Below, one piece after another: positions 1 through 15,000 of a stretch of 64,000 bases of DNA (positions are counted from its first letter, which is position 1; the number at the start of each line of letters is the position of its first letter). The translations under genes and the position numbers were made by a program. Location of the stretch: positions 124,001-188,000 of the forward strand of contig CANTFL010001444.1 of the NCBI GenBank assembly GCA_947650285.1, read 5' to 3'. The DNA comes from Hyaloperonospora brassicae. Its lineage: Eukaryota > Oomycota > Peronosporomycetes > Peronosporales > Peronosporaceae. Under the pieces are notes generated by a model. It had not been told where the DNA came from, did no database searches, and was given only the letters and a program-made list of their open reading frames with translations.

Positions 1-175
1 TAGCTACAGCTCAAGTTCACCAAGAAGATCGCAACCCTCTCCACCAACGAGTACAATAGGTGAGCAAGAAGACACAGAGCACGGAATCGGGGCACCCCCT
101 CTGTTTGTCGGTTGTCCGGGCTCCACTGGAGAGTCGAGGTCACAAGGAAATTGTAATCACCACTCCACCACACTT
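1..175 (-). repeat. Gypsy leader fragment (relic)
   Basis: The reverse complement of this stretch matches the start of the internal leader of the decayed Gypsy element at about 16270-16420. Shared blocks include GTGAGCAAGAAGACACAG, GAGCACGG and a CACAAGGAAATT-like block. It also resembles the end of the fragment at 8230-9015. No LTR adjoins it here. It is a truncated relic whose other part may lie outside the window. Homology is seen by eye, with several mismatches. Confidence 0.6.
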
Positions 176-2393
176 AGCAGTGGTAAAAAAATTAAACTAC
201 ATCAATATTCTAAAGTACTGAAAAACATCGAGGCTAACCAGTCTTACAATAATAATTTAATATGATAAATTTTTTGTTACGTCAACTTACCACCCGTTAC
301 GCGCAACAGGCAGTTACTAGTCAGTTAATATCATTTCATGTATGACATATACGTAGACTTTTAAATTACCGAAAGATCATCAATACGTTTTGTAATATTC
401 TAGAAAAATTTCCAACGTAATGTACTAGAAGAATATTTAACGTAACATTTCTAATCTTTTTCTGCAATATATAATGAAATTTTGTAATACTATACGCAAA
501 TAATAGCATAGATCAACTGTATTGCTACAGTTAAATATTATGCTACGTCGTTTTCTTACGTATAGTTTATCTACAAAGGCTTTCATCAGTTTCTGTAGTC
601 TTACCTTCGCATCAATTTTTACAATCTTCAGGATAGGTTTGCCTAGAGACAGCCTATTATTCAGATGACGCGTAGAGAATGGTCTGTAAGGTGTAAAACT
701 TCAGTCAATATAAAAATATAGCGCCAATTTAAGTGGCGAATATACAAGGCTCCATAAGGAGTGCGATCCGAGGCAGCATGAAATGACCGATGTATAACAA
801 CGTTCAGATAGGGAACGATAGTGAAGATTGGATGAAAGTATTTTGATGCGTTTCGATGCGTTTATGCGGATGCTCGTTGACAATAAAGTTGGATGAATGC
901 AAAAATTACACGGAAGATATTGAATCGTCACGGTCTTCAAGAAGAAAATTATACTTATGGTGGTAGTGGTGTCAGTTCTGGTATGAATAATGCAGTGTGC
1001 ATGCTGCAAAGATATACGCAACTATATAATCTGCAGTAGATAGGGCAATGCACATAAGCGTAGCACCTGGTTCCTCGTCTTCCCGATCAAAAATTATACG
1101 TAATTTATTATTTTCCCAGTATGCTAGACATTCTTGATTGCTCTATCGTGAAGTGAAAAAACTTACGATGCTCGCATTGTAGACTTCGCAGATCATGTGG
1201 AATGGTGATGACATGCCAATTATTTTCATCTTGTACACCTGTGTCCTTAACGGCGACAAAAGACTGTTCAGCATCTCCAAATCGTAGGAATGCACTTTTG
1301 ACAATTTGCTTCAATCCTTACACAGTTCGATTTGTTTGATCGGTATTTACCCGTGTTGATATTGAACATTGAGCAAAATAAATGGACTTGTATTAGAGGC
1401 ATTCCAGACGCGTTTCATCCCCCACCGGGCATCGTTAATGGCTTGTCAATATATAGCGAGAACTTCCCACCATATATCTTTGGTGTACTCAATACAACAC
1501 ATATGTTCCTGTACAACATTCCAAAAATGCTCTGTCGTGGTTTGAATCTTTGCCGTTAGTACAAGTGCAAATTGAAATTTCGACACCAAACTTCGACCAC
1601 ATGAGGCGGAATTCGATTTAACATCAGCGTCCGTAATGTCCTGTCTTTACTTAAGACTTAAATGAAAGCTGCCCACTTTCTCTTTAGCTAATTTATTTTT
1701 CGCTTGCTTGGTGGATCGTCTTTGATTCGCCACTTTTTCCAACTGTGTATAATCTTGACATCGCTCACTATTCTTCTAGATTGTACACTTGTTCTCGCTT
1801 GCTTTTGATCACTTCAATACACTCACCACATCAAATAACCATCACCTTTCATCGCATAGCTTAATTACTTCCTTCATGAACCTCAAAGATACTGACTATG
1901 CGCCTTTCGCTTTACGTAGATCTTTATCCCACCCATCGTCGGACCCTGTCATATCGCGACGCCAGGAAATTATTCGCTCCCAGCGCACATCCTGTGTAAA
2001 TTGCAGCTGCTAATACAAGCCATTTTGGCTCATAACCTTTTGAACCACCAATTTCTATTCTTGATTTAAAATGTAAATTGCTATTGATTTTTGATTGTGC
2101 ATTTCCTATGTATCATGTCCGCATACAGACTACAACTTCGCGCACCGCTTTAAGCACAACGGTCCATATATGGCAATCTAGAAGCGAACATAGACCCTTG
2201 ACCAACCTTGTTTAATGCCGTGTGAGCCACATCACAATTTTACATCACGCTTTCTCAGCCGTGTTGTCGTTACCATAAGCCTAAGCACATGTATGCAAGC
2301 GTAGGGAAATCAATTGTCTTTGTCAATGCGTCGGCCGTCATATTGTTTGGTGGTATATAATGCAGTATGTCAAATCATGTCTACCCTGGTAGC
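176..2393. other. AT-rich intergenic stretch
   Basis: I see no supportable gene, RNA or repeat. Open frames here are at most about 105 codons, show no recognisable motif and are of low complexity. Confidence 0.5.
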
Positions 2394-3760
2394 TTACAAA
2401 CTTTTTCCAAATGTATATGTGATTTGTCTTCGCATGTGAGCTGTGACTACTAGGTGCTTAATCGCAATCTGATCACTATCAGATATGTCATCGTAGTTGG
2501 TATGGAAATTCGCAGCGCAGCTCCATTGACACCTGGCATACCTCAAGTAGATCTTGTGCCGCGCTGAAAATGGCAGCAAATGTTGACTACTTTGTATACA
2601 AGCTAACCGCTTCTTGTTTTTGCATGCCCAGCTGACAAGCATTACGTTGAGCAGCACGAATTCATCTGTCAATACTTTCGGCCCGTCTTAATTGAGGCAA
2701 AAGTAGTACCACTTAAAGTTTGATGATAAAGATTAGCATTGAAGCAAGGATCAACGACCGTGGGAATCTTAAGCCTCTTGTGACTCTTCAGGTACTGTTA
2801 TATGCGCTATACGAGATTCCAGTCACTATACATCGGCTAATGTGCTTTCGGTTTGTCGTACGGACAGGAAATGCGATGTGCGGACGACTGCATTGCGCCA
2901 CCCAGAATATATAGGATTTCGACAAGTGCCTAGAACGATTATATCGTAATTGGAATATCATTATGTAGCATTTATAGAGAATTTATAATTCAGTAGCATT
3001 CCGGATCAGTCATCATATTGGCGTCCGCACGGCTTTGGCCGAGTCTATTCCGGTATCACGGAGGATCTCTTCATTTGCCTCATCCTGATCTGAGTCACAA
3101 ACACCGCTTTCGTTATGGTACATACACATTCCAAGAAATGTTTTAACTACAATAAGCTGAGCGATAGACATCGTTGAAAGAAACAGGAAGCTCGCTTCCA
3201 TCTATTTCACACGTGTCACTTCTACATCAGTTCGTCGACACAAACGCCTACAACTGTGATATTCTATAATGAAATTTAGTTGAACAGAACATGTCGGTGA
3301 CGCAGCGTCCAAACCTAGAGTCGGTTTGTCCATCACGAACAGGTTAATTCCATTATCTGCCGGTCTGATTGAATACTGTAAGCGTCTTTTGTCGGTTTAA
3401 TGCGATACCTGTAGCGCTTAATTCCTTCCCATACTAGCTGTGATCAAGACTTTGAGTTGCAAACCGCCTAATGCATGCAGAAAAACATCTTAAATGCTTT
3501 CTTTGCTTTCCTTGACGTAGGTATATGATACATTGCATGTTAATCCAGAACACACCATAGAATTGCCAGTGTCAGTACAATCTAAACGGTTTGCATATTC
3601 ATGACCGCCGCAACGGTACGAAAGACTTGGCACCTACCATTTGCTCGTTTCCACGAGCATTAGGGCGAGCATTATAACGCTCGAACATAACCCTCAATCT
3701 AGGTCATGTTCTACAAATTTTCTTGATATGCAAGGCAATCCATCTCGAGGCCGCTGAGAA
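2394..3760 (-). pseudogene. Decayed Ty1/Copia pol (RT and RNase H)
   Basis: Read on the minus strand, the order is that of Copia pol. At about 3560-3760 there is a degraded RT start with an ARGNEQ-like motif (ARPNARGNEQ). At 3013-3201 lies the RT end, KTFLGM...HNESG...EILRD.G.DSAKAVRTP, which is the usual segment before RNase H. At 2394-2672 lies a damaged RNase H with a DQIAIKHLV block where intact elements have a DNQAAIK-type block. Stops and frame changes separate the blocks, and no catalytic YVDD box is recoverable by eye. No gag, integrase or LTR was recognised nearby. It is a truncated, inactive relic. The family call rests on the RT-RNase H junction, which is the clearest block. Confidence 0.65.
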
Positions 3761-6700
3761 GGAATACATACATTATTTTATACTACAAATTTTATGAGAA
3801 TAAAAATCTTCATTCGTTACTTTAGTCTTAATAGGACCTTTGAACTCTTCATCTCTTCACTGTATTTTGTGGATTATACTCGACTGTTCAGCTCACTACG
3901 TTCTCTGTATTCTCCTTCTGCCACCCAGCAAGCTCTGTAGATCTTAGAGCCGAACGTGCCGCGTGGCTACACCTCTACCACGTATTCTTCTTATTCTTCT
4001 TCATTTTTACGCGAGGCATATCGTACACGGATATCGCACGCAGGGTTGAGCTCGTGTAAATACCTTTTGACACCTCATTCAAAGTAATTATACCATATAT
4101 GAACTTGGAAATTGTTCATAGGATGAATAAGAACCACAACCATGTATATTTTCGAAAAACGCATCACATCCTCTCTTCTCTTCTCTTTTGTCAAAGTCGA
4201 ACTTGCAGAATCTGCTCCGAGAAACTCCTACGCCTACTATTAAACACGATAGGTAATAAACGAAACAAATCAACCAGATTTCAAGTCCGGGATCATGATT
4301 ATCAAAGCTATAACGCGCGATGCTTTTGGTGTTAGCCCCGTATTATGCTTTAATAGAGGATGGATGCCGCATACTTCTACTCGTCGCCCCAAGAGTAAAG
4401 CGATAATCCATAAGTAAAAGTTATGCAGCGGCTATATATATTTATATTAGTACTGCGCATTCGTTCTGCTTTATCTTCAACTCTGACTTGTATGTTTTGT
4501 AAAATCTGCCGTGCGATTTAATGAAAAATTGGTTGACCATATGGTAATTACAGCCACCGTCCGTGAGCAAAAAAACAAATGTGACCGTCGAACATATTTT
4601 TTATATTAGGCCGTTAAATGCTCAACCTTCTTGGCAGCGGCATCCTTGGTTTTAGCTAGTAACACAGCGATAATCCGAATTGTGGTCGACACAATTCACC
4701 ATTTATCGATATTCTAATCAGTCCTTTGGAAGGTCAACGAACCTTGTAAATAGCTGCACATCATTATCGATTTTTTTACTCCGCGAATGCGTTGGCAACT
4801 GCTTGCGTGGATGTTTGTTTCTGCCTGATTTCATTGGAAACGAGTCAAACACATTATACGTCTTAATGCTTCAAGATATACCGTATCTCAAGTATTTAGT
4901 CATACGCTAGAATTGAAGTTCAATCGGCGAGCTGATATAGTCGTTTCTTTATGATAAATATGGTAGTTACACCAATTCGCTCCCATTGCAGAGTCTTTGA
5001 CTTGCTTGGCTTTAAACACGTGATTGTTGATTTAAGCGCAAAATGCCATTGTACCATTTTTAGAATCCACCAGCGACTGACGATGATTTTGATACATAGG
5101 CTTGAGAACCTTGTCATATTTCCATACGAGATAATGCCTTCCTCGACTACTAGTGCTAAGTGATCGTAATCAAGTACACTTAGAATGTGAATGTTCGGAG
5201 GTAAACCAAACAACAATGTTGTGATGCATTAATAAAGTTTGGTGCGTTTTATTGTTCTGCTGATCGATTTTCACTTTTTGTATTCTAAGTTTGTGATGAC
5301 CTTTCATATAATTGCCTAGTGCATTGTTATCGTTTTGCTGATTATCTGGTGTTTTATTTTGTATCCTTTCTGATACTGACATGTAAAAATTGTATGTAAA
5401 TGTAAATGTCATATGGATATGTGTCTAGAAAGTATGAGAGCACTTTGCTTGCACCGATGACAGCGCTGGAGAAACTGTGCCAAGATTCTTATACGCTAGT
5501 TTTTACCCCAGACGGCCACTAATGCTTTTTTAAATTATCGGATTTGCAAAGAGAGGCTAAACACTAAAATTTAAACTAAACACCTTTATGTACGAAGTGC
5601 TGAAAAACTAGCTTCTTTCCAGTGGGAGCTAAAACAGCTCCTTTGTCCGTAAAAGTCTTTTTCTACTAAACGAACCGCTTCTGGTAACAAGAAAACAATT
5701 CGGCAAGTCAGTTTGGCTTGCTAAGCTTATCTCGTTGTATTATAAAGGAAATCTAGGATACAGATATTCAACATCTCTCACTAAAAGTGTTTGATTTCTA
5801 CTAAGTGCTAGAATATGTTGTATGACTTAGCAAAAAGTTCCACTTGTATAATTCAAGACTTCTATTCAAGGCACGTGTCTTGTACAAATTATAATACGAA
5901 CTGATGTTATTACTCATTCTCGCAGCGATAAACTACGTATTTACCAGCACGGAAGGTTAATCTGTACTTAAATGAACTGATCCGCACCATTTGTGAATGA
6001 ATTGACGATGAATTCGACGGTAAATATATATCATGTTGAATGTTTAAGTAGCATATATGAATTTTTTACAGATACCTCCTTATATTGTCCCAAAATACAG
6101 CGGATGTAACGATTTGAGCGCAGAGTCGAGTATAAATTTTCAATATTAAATTGTGTTGGATTATATATACAAAAGAAATCCCGGCAAAATTAGCCTTGCG
6201 AAAATAGATCTGCGAATATTTCTACGCATTTTTAAATGCAGCAATTTTATTCTGCGATGGTTTGGGCCGCCAAATGTTTTGTGGTAGAATCGGTTTAATA
6301 TGTGGGAAATGTGTCGATGTTGCCAATGCGAGTGGGTGTCAAACGTTTGATAAGGTTTGCGACACAAAGCATACATTATTGGGTAGCGAAGCATAGCCAC
6401 ATAAAATGGCGCATCGTAAAGCTAGAAGAAAACGTGTGTCAAAATGACGAGAAATGGATGTTTGATTGTAACCAATTCGTCAGCTGTACAACTTATACTA
6501 GTTCCTCTACAGAAGCGAAAAACTCGCCTTCAAGCAATTGATAATTACATTCTTCATAGAAAACTTCAGTTGCTATCAAAATGGCGGCATTGCGCATGAC
6601 GGTGATAAACCTTGGTCTATAACGATATGGAACTTCATTGACTCAAGTTATTTACAATAGGTAGGTGTGATGGACTATCTAACACTCATTTAAGTTATTA

Positions 6701-8229
6701 TAATATCAGCAATTTGTACAGAAGCAGTGAACGTTCGCGTGATATAGCTCGTATAGATTTTAATCCACTAATCGCCACGAAAAGTTTTAAAATATTCGAA
6801 AGTACATCAGAACACATTGTGGAAAGATTTGTTAATGAGCGTGTTCAAATATATTTAAGATGAAGGAAGGTTTCACAATATTTAAAAAATTTAACCACTC
6901 TTTGAACTTAATAAATTATTCCACATGACTACGCCGATTCATAAGTAAATGCTCCGGGGTCGATTACGGATTAAACAAGCACATATTAAATAAGTGGTAA
7001 TTGACATCACTTTTATTCAAGAGAAAAAGATGGGTGTTTTATAGATGTAATATTATTCCTCTTCTTCATGCTCAAGATCGTTAGTCATCATTTATCTGAG
7101 CGAGACCAATATCAATCATGATCGTGAAGGAGCAGAATCGGCCTTTAGAAGAACAAATAATGTGCTGCGGCCGGCGATGTTGGTAGTCACCAAAAGAATT
7201 TTGATGAAAGTATAGAATGAATAAGAGCCAACTAAAGAAGATCTCCACACTCGTGTAAATTTAAAAAATTAAGTAAGTATTATATGACGCCGAACAAATC
7301 AGCGTTTATTACGGGATGTGCATATTCTACAATTACTTCACAGCTTTTTACATACATTTTAGATTGTAACTAATTTTTTTCTCGTAATTTTTATCGAGGG
7401 CCCTCCCCAGCCTATAGTATTCTCTTCGTGTCGTTTCTGGAACGAAGCAATACCGGGTCGATACCGATGCCATATACGCTGACCATATTTTACAAGTGCA
7501 TTGTTTAATGACAAGAATCTACGATGCTTAGGGCCATCGTCTCATTTGTTGTATATGCTAAATCAATTTATCCATTAAGGTCAACAAACTTGAAAATTTT
7601 ACGAGGCGTTTATGGTCAAGTCTATATGCCAACGACATGAACTATATGATAATAATCCCACGGAAGTAATGGCCTCTACCAAGCCTAAGTTTGAGGAACA
7701 CATTAATATTCTAGAGACAAAGCAAACGCGACATATTGCAGAATCTACAACTAATTTTTAAATGCATATCTACAAACAATATATTATATACGATATTTAA
7801 ATCTGAGGATAATTGCCCGGATAGGTTAATTCTGAGATTTATCGAAAAAAAAAACGCTAGCACCACTGACACCACAACTATGCAGAATAGCTTAGCAGGC
7901 AAGACATAGATGTTCTAGTGGCGTATCTTTCATCATAAGTGGACATACGCAAAACTCTAATCGTACTAATTAGCATGTGGCTAGAATAAGTTATCTACCA
8001 CTAACTTTAACCACGTCTTCATTGTACTATTTTTTTAAAGCGAAAGAATTTATCGTTTCGATACGCTGGCAAACTACAACAAGTTCGCACGATCACATAT
8101 CTTAAAAATAGATATGTGAAGATATGGAACAATCAAAGGGTTTAAATCGACGTGAAATTGGTAATAGCGATCCTTAATGAGTAAATGTGGCAAAGCGGAT
8201 CGAGAAGTGTGGAATGTAGATGGCGCTGT
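3761..8229. other. AT-rich intergenic stretch
   Basis: I find no convincing gene. The longest frames (for example 4920-5216 minus, 98 codons) carry no motif I recognise. They overlap other frames of similar length, as expected for decayed or random sequence. Confidence 0.45.
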
Positions 8230-9015
8230 GACCAAGTAATTGCTTTGCGGTAGGTGAGATCCACACAATGAGAGATTCACCACACACCGCGATCTACTGC
8301 ATCGCTATCATGGGTAATTCGATCTTGTGTGACCCGACTATTAAGGGGCGAGATCTCGTGCACCACGTTCTGGGTACGATAGATCAAGGTTATGTCGCGT
8401 GGGCCACTGGATTGATGATTGTCAAATCTCGACAGCACAAGGCGACACATGGTAATTTATCGTAACAATTGAAATAGGCATATGAAGAGGTTTAGACTTT
8501 GGTTGTGTAACAAATAAGGAGAGATCGATTTATAAGTAAGTGCGCGAGTGTCCTTCTTCTTTCTAAGTAGGAATTGGTTAGGATATCCGACGTCTAAGTA
8601 AATAGACCGAACACATCTGGTTCACTTGGCCAGGAGAGCAAAAAATCTTTGGACCGCTCCAACTGAAATTACAAACAGATCGACCGATTTCGAGAAGGAT
8701 TTAGTTGTCAAAAAGCTTGACAAACTAACACCTGTTCGAATCAGATGAGTTCGATGAGATTAGGGTCAATCATATTGAGCACCCTAACTGTACGACGGTG
8801 TTCATGTAAATATGATCATTTATTACCAGCTTATCTCAAACACGAAAAATTTGAATCGAGAGAGGTTCTTCCAAACCGGTGTAGCACGCTCTTCGACAGC
8901 TAAACAATGCGAGGAAAAAATGAATACTACAGTTCGCCGTTCGATATCTAGTCGTCTGGGCTCCAGTCAAGATTTGGGATCACAAGAATTGTGTAATCGC
9001 CACTAGACCACATTA
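8230..9015 (-). repeat. Gypsy leader relic, longer copy
   Basis: On the reverse strand this region is collinear with the leader of the decayed Gypsy element (about 17050 down to 16300). There is a CACCGCGAT...CGCTAT segment, then a CAATTGA...AGGCATAT...AGGTTT...GGTTGTGT segment. At about 8965-9010 comes the GATCACAAGAATT/GTAATCGCCACTAGACCACA segment, which also occurs at position 1-175. No coding part of the element follows on either side. It is an old, diverged fragment. Confidence 0.55.
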
Positions 9016-12000
9016 ATGGTGATCTTTATCAATTTTTTGACGAACTTACAGAAGATACCGGTTTCGATATACCTCTATGCTGCGTCAAGAATTCGTTTAA
9101 CCGCTTTGCATGATAAAGATCTATATTATTGATTAAGTATCCTCTGACAAATCACACCCAATAAAATTACTTTCTACAATAGAATTTACATTCAGTAACA
9201 TTTCAATTACTAGATATGTTCCAATAAATACAGAATCGTCGAATTACGGTCCACCGTTCGGTCCCAGAAAAAGCCATTTAGAACAAATCATGGCTGCATG
9301 AATGAGATCTTAATATATTGGTCCCAGCAGAAACTTGTATTTAGGAGGTATAAAAAGGAGGTATGGCCGGAGGGCGTGTACAACACATTAACCATATTAA
9401 ATATACTCGGCAGTCAGGTTTATTTTTTACGTTTTAGAAACGAATTCTTAGCATCAAAGTCGTTGAGCCCTTACATAATAAAGGCCCTACTTCATTATGT
9501 TATGTTAGAGACCGACCCCGGTGGCCAAGTGGAAGAGTACTGGAACCGGTACTGGGGACACGTGAATTAATAACTACGTAAAGGCGATAAAATAATCCAA
9601 CGCCGAAGTGTGGATACCAAAGCCGAATAAATTGGTTCGTACGCGCACCCGAAAATGCCTCAATCCTTTATATATATTTATTTGTTAGGCAATGATCAAT
9701 ACAAAGGTAGATTATTGGCAACTTTTAAAGATTTTGCTTTAAAAATTTTGGATCCTGTATCACAACGTTAACTGTTCACGTGCATGAATCCGAGTCGGGA
9801 CGACATTGGTCGCAAGACAAGGTTAGCTAGACTAATTTGTCTTTTACGACAAAATCTTCGATAGGCGTTGCAATGGACTGCCTACCATGCTTGAAATTTA
9901 GATTATTAATATGTTGATATATCGTCGATATATGTGCATGCGATGCTTCAAGCTCAATTAACCTCTTTTAAACCTGATTATAAGTCTGACCTCACACATC
10001 CAGTACTGACTTAAACAAAATGTATACTTTAAGTGGTTATTTGTACATAAAGGTATAGTTGTAAACGATGAGGTCCGTTTTAAATAATAGTGCACCATAT
10101 TATCTAAAGAAAATGCAACATCGCCTTTCGAAAATAGAATCGTATGCGTTGCGATGTGCAGCGGTACATACCCGCATATTTGCGAACGCGAACACTGGCT
10201 ATCAAGTAATATAAATTACTTACTACGGTACTGCCGTTAGACTTAGTTTGTAGACCTGTGACACACCCAAATTTTTAGTAGCGCATTCTGCCATGATGAA
10301 GTAACGTCAGTAAAATCTATGCACTTATAATCGAGTGTCATATGCAATTAAAAAATTGCCATTTTTTAATTGCATAAAAAATACTGATAGTACATGATCG
10401 TTACATTTTATGTGTATATCTTTACATATTCAACTCAATTCCTTTCAAATAATCTCTAAAATAGAAGTGATCACAAACATGCTTGTTTATCGCTCTTTAT
10501 TTAAACAATTCTAAAAAGAGCTGATTCGTTCGACGTTCAAACAGTGAAGGATCTAATATGAATGCATATGTAGACATAACGTGTTCGGTTCAACGCGTCC
10601 AAAATAAACGAAATGAGATTTCGGTACTTAAGTTGTAAAAGATAGATGGGCAACTTGTCAGCCGAAATAATATTGCCCAATTCGGCAGAGGCAGAAAAAT
10701 CCGTACAGCTGAAATTTTTTCCAGGTTCCATCTAATCATAAATCTTTTGGTTAGCAATTATTAACAGTTGACATTCTTAAGCGAATAAATCCTTCTTGGT
10801 AATTTTTCGATTGTAAAGCCGCTAGATACTTAAATGGCGCTGTTGTACTTTACAATTTTCATCTTTTTTTGCTATTCGGTTTGTTCTCTCAGCGTGAAAA
10901 TTCTCTCGTCTATTGTGGTGGATGGGTATTTAAATGTACAATTTCTTAAAGTTGTCGAAACGAGTCCTGTAGTATCCGTACGAACGTCTTTATCATTTGG
11001 AAAAATAAAAAATTGATCATATCGAGGATAAAAGCGACATGATATTTTTACCAACTTTAAATTTGCCCCCAGTATTGTTTAAATTTGTGCGTTTTATTTA
11101 AAAATACAATTACGCGAAACTTCTGATAAAAGATTTAAATTCTTGACACAAATTGCAGAGGTAACAATTTGAACATATAAAAGACTGGCATCTCATCACC
11201 GCTCTGTATGATGTACTTAACCAAGTATTGTCGAATCCATAAACAATATAGTGTCAGCGTAGAAATGACTTTAATAAGCGTAAAGTAGAAATTTTGGTGC
11301 TGTTATATATATTTCAGTAAAATATGATTTGAATTAAAGATTGAAATGTAGACACCCCTAAGTTTATAAACTGTAAGATTCACATAAATGATATGTAATA
11401 TACCTGGTAAAATTTTGTCGTGGTATTAAATTTAATAAGGTAAACATACTCTACATACATAAGGATATAGACGCAAAAAGCCATCCAAAAATTCGAAAGA
11501 TCATTAGGGCAGTCTTATGTGTGTAATTTATTTAGCTGATGATTTTCCGAATCTTTATTGCTTTAAATTGCGTTGCGTCTTTACAAATATTCCCACTCTC
11601 GGCTTTAAAATTAATTTGTAATTTCAAATGAAACAGGCTTAGAGAACGCGCATAATATTCTCGCGTATAATTTGCATGTCTTATACTCTAAACATTATCA
11701 AAAAATCTTTTCCTGCCAAAAAGCGAACCCGAGTCAATATTCACTTCAATAAAATAATACGAAAGATGAATTAGGAAACAAGATCGGCTTTGCTAGTTAA
11801 AAAAATATAACCATCATAGATTTTTGATCAGACTTAATTTAGCGCTTACAAGCAACGTGAAATGGCACGGCATAAGGCATTGCGCCATCCATATGGAGGT
11901 GAAGCATTCTGAATATCCTTCTTTTGCTCTCGGTAATAATCTCTGTTAAATCCACAACATGCAGGCTACACCATTTTTGGTGAAGAATGGGGGCTACACG

Positions 12001-15000
12001 CAACATATCTGTATTAATATTTGTTATAAGCGGTTTTACAGAAGTTCTAAAAGCTTTGCAAGCTTAAAAAGGTTCTCGATAACATATATAAGACTTAATT
12101 CGTCAGTTTAAACATGGATTAGTGATCGTACATAGCGAGTAAAACAGGATGGAAATAAAATGGAGTATATAATGAGACACCTGCTAGATAAGGAAGGAAC
12201 ATTTACGCCATACCTAATTATTTTTTTCTTAAAATGAAATATTAAACGCAAAATATATATGTATTGTTCTGATAATCGGGAGAGCGCAAATGACTCCGGA
12301 TCAAGCTGTGGATATACAGAGTGAATCCATGTCATACTGGTTGATATAATAGATAACACAGTTCGCGTTAAAATTTCCGTATAAGAGGTTGTTCGACGAT
12401 AATAGCGATATGGATAGCGATTACAACAATGCAAAAAGTGGACTGTGTGCTTTCAGCAGAGAGAAATTGGTAAATAATAAACACTAAGCTTGCCATTGCG
12501 ACATTCTAAAAATATACTTCTTCATAGATGGACAAGAAGATAACGCTATAAGACTGAGGCAATATGTTAGGATTGAGTGATTTTGACTACATTATATATA
12601 TAAACATATTGGACATTCCATATTGCTAAAATTCCGCAATCGCATTCGACTTTACTGATAAAAATGCGTAAACGGAATAAAAAAGGACTTAATTGCTAAA
12701 AAAGATTCAATAAGCAAACTTCTATCTCTTCTGGGAATTCACTGAGTAGGCGACGTCTTGTTTAATCAATAATTCATCATAAGCGCACATTTTTGATTAT
12801 ATAATAGCGACATGTTAATACAAGGTTTATGCGCTATAAAGTCGCAAAAATTTATAGTTGTATCACTTCAAGGATATACTAGATGTGTGAGCTCCAAGAC
12901 AAGCAAAACAATTGTATTATTGGTAAATATTTTAACACGTTTGTGTTTTACTATCTAAATGACACGATTTACGACGTGTCGTAAATTTCCTACTATAAAT
13001 CATGTAGGACAGTAGGACTGCCATCCTTCAAGCTCATATTTTGTCGCTGCGCATCCAGCCTATTACAATAGACAATGCTTTGCTTGACCGTATCAAATCT
13101 TTCTGTTAATCGTCTATCATGATCGTCTTAAGGAAAAAAGTGCCTTGTACAGAGTACAGAGTCTATTTGGTGTATCGAGGACCCCATACTTTCCAAACAC
13201 AATATGATCCACCTACACATTCCGCAGAAATGACAGGGTTTTCTTGTCCGTAAAAGGCACACATCGAGAAAAATAGGCAAGTATTTTATACGACAATGCT
13301 TTATCAAGTAAATTTTGGACTGCTTTTTATTTTTTGACTCTTCCTGCGTTTCGTATATTAAAAAAGGTTACTCAATATATTTGGAGTATGCTGAAGTTAC
13401 TTACTAAGTAAAACATTTAACATGCATATCCACTGAATGGACGAAATGAATAAACAGTATTTATAAGTGATAGCAAGGCTTCTATAAAAAGGTCAAAATC
13501 ATTAAAACAATTGGTAGACTTACTGAATAAAATCATCAAGCTGATGTAATATATAGCTTCAAATTAGAAAAAACGCTTAACACCAACCTTTTTATCGATT
13601 TTAAGACAGACGCTGACCGTTCATGCTCTTTAAACTTGCTAATTTAAGAAGGATGCTGTCCAATGTGTGTGTCGCAATGTAGCGTTGCATGTATCTTGCG
13701 TCGTGCTGTTTAAGGCGTTAAAGCTCATTCAAATGGTCTTCGCAGACATTAATGTTGCTTAAATTACGATCTGAGCGATCGCAGCGCAGATATCTACATC
13801 CAGCAGTATGGTAGAAGTAATTTTTAAAACTTACGTCCGCTCTTGTAGTAGTCATTCTCACATGATATTGTTTATTGCATTTCAAATATAAAAATTTACC
13901 CAAGTCGCTAGCAACCTAATGATACCGATGGGGCATAACAATCTAGCTTAATAATCCTTACTTTTAATATATGATCAAATAGACTAGTGCATGCTTTTTA
14001 CTCGACCGTGCATACATCTCAGTATCATTTCTTAATTTTATTGTATCTAGTTGGGCCAAAACTGAATTGTTGGCTAGATCACGCGTTCCATGCAAATACT
14101 AGCGTCCATTCTGGCGTATATTCTTGCGAAGCCTAGTTGATCCCTAGCTTATTTATCCAATATCACATATACTTTGTATGATATTTACAGCTACTATATA
14201 CAGTTGGTTCATTTTTAGACTGTAGCCGATCTGATCATCTCACTCTATAAAATTTTTTAAGGATTATATACATATCTACCGGATACATATGGGGTTGCTC
14301 TACTGTAGAAGTAAGTTGATGTAATTAGGTTTAAAAATTAACCTTAACAAAAACAAGCCCATGAAGTATTTTTAATCCACATTTTAAATGAATATACCAA
14401 ATTTGACTCTTCCGTTTTTTTAATAAAAACAATGTAGGCAGGCTGGCTTAGTTAACTTGTTAAAACTCATTTTGATTTAATATAATATTTCAATTTAATT
14501 GAATCAAAAACATAGATTTAGATTTTTCAGAGCTAGATAGGGTCTTTATACATAATCTTAAATTTATCTTAGCCCGAAAAACTCAACAACCTCTTTTTAG
14601 ATATTTTCCACTAGATATTTGTACTGGTGTTAAAAAAATGTCTCCTGAATCTGTAAACGAGTTATGTTGTACCTTGTTGCAGATACTTTATCGATAATTA
14701 GTTTTAAAGGTGCTGAGTGCCGACGTACTTCCAATTTTTTAATAAAAAGATTTTTTTATCTTTCAAATATCATTAAAAATCGGAACGAAACAATTTTGCA
14801 CAATCACGAGTCCGTTAGAGTGTCCAGCCGCTTCAAATATGCTTATATACTTGCAAGACAAGCTACGACGCCTATCTGTGCCTTTGTTACTCATAAAAAA
14901 TCTTAACTTAGGGTTAAAGGGCATATCACCACACACGTTGTACTCGTTTTTATCGTAGTTGATGTACATCAAATCCAAATTATAATGTCCAATGCAGATT

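Noticed and set aside
4920..5216. 98-codon minus frame as a retroelement fragment
   Set aside because: It is basic and vaguely polyprotein-like, but no motif could be aligned to RT, integrase or gag.
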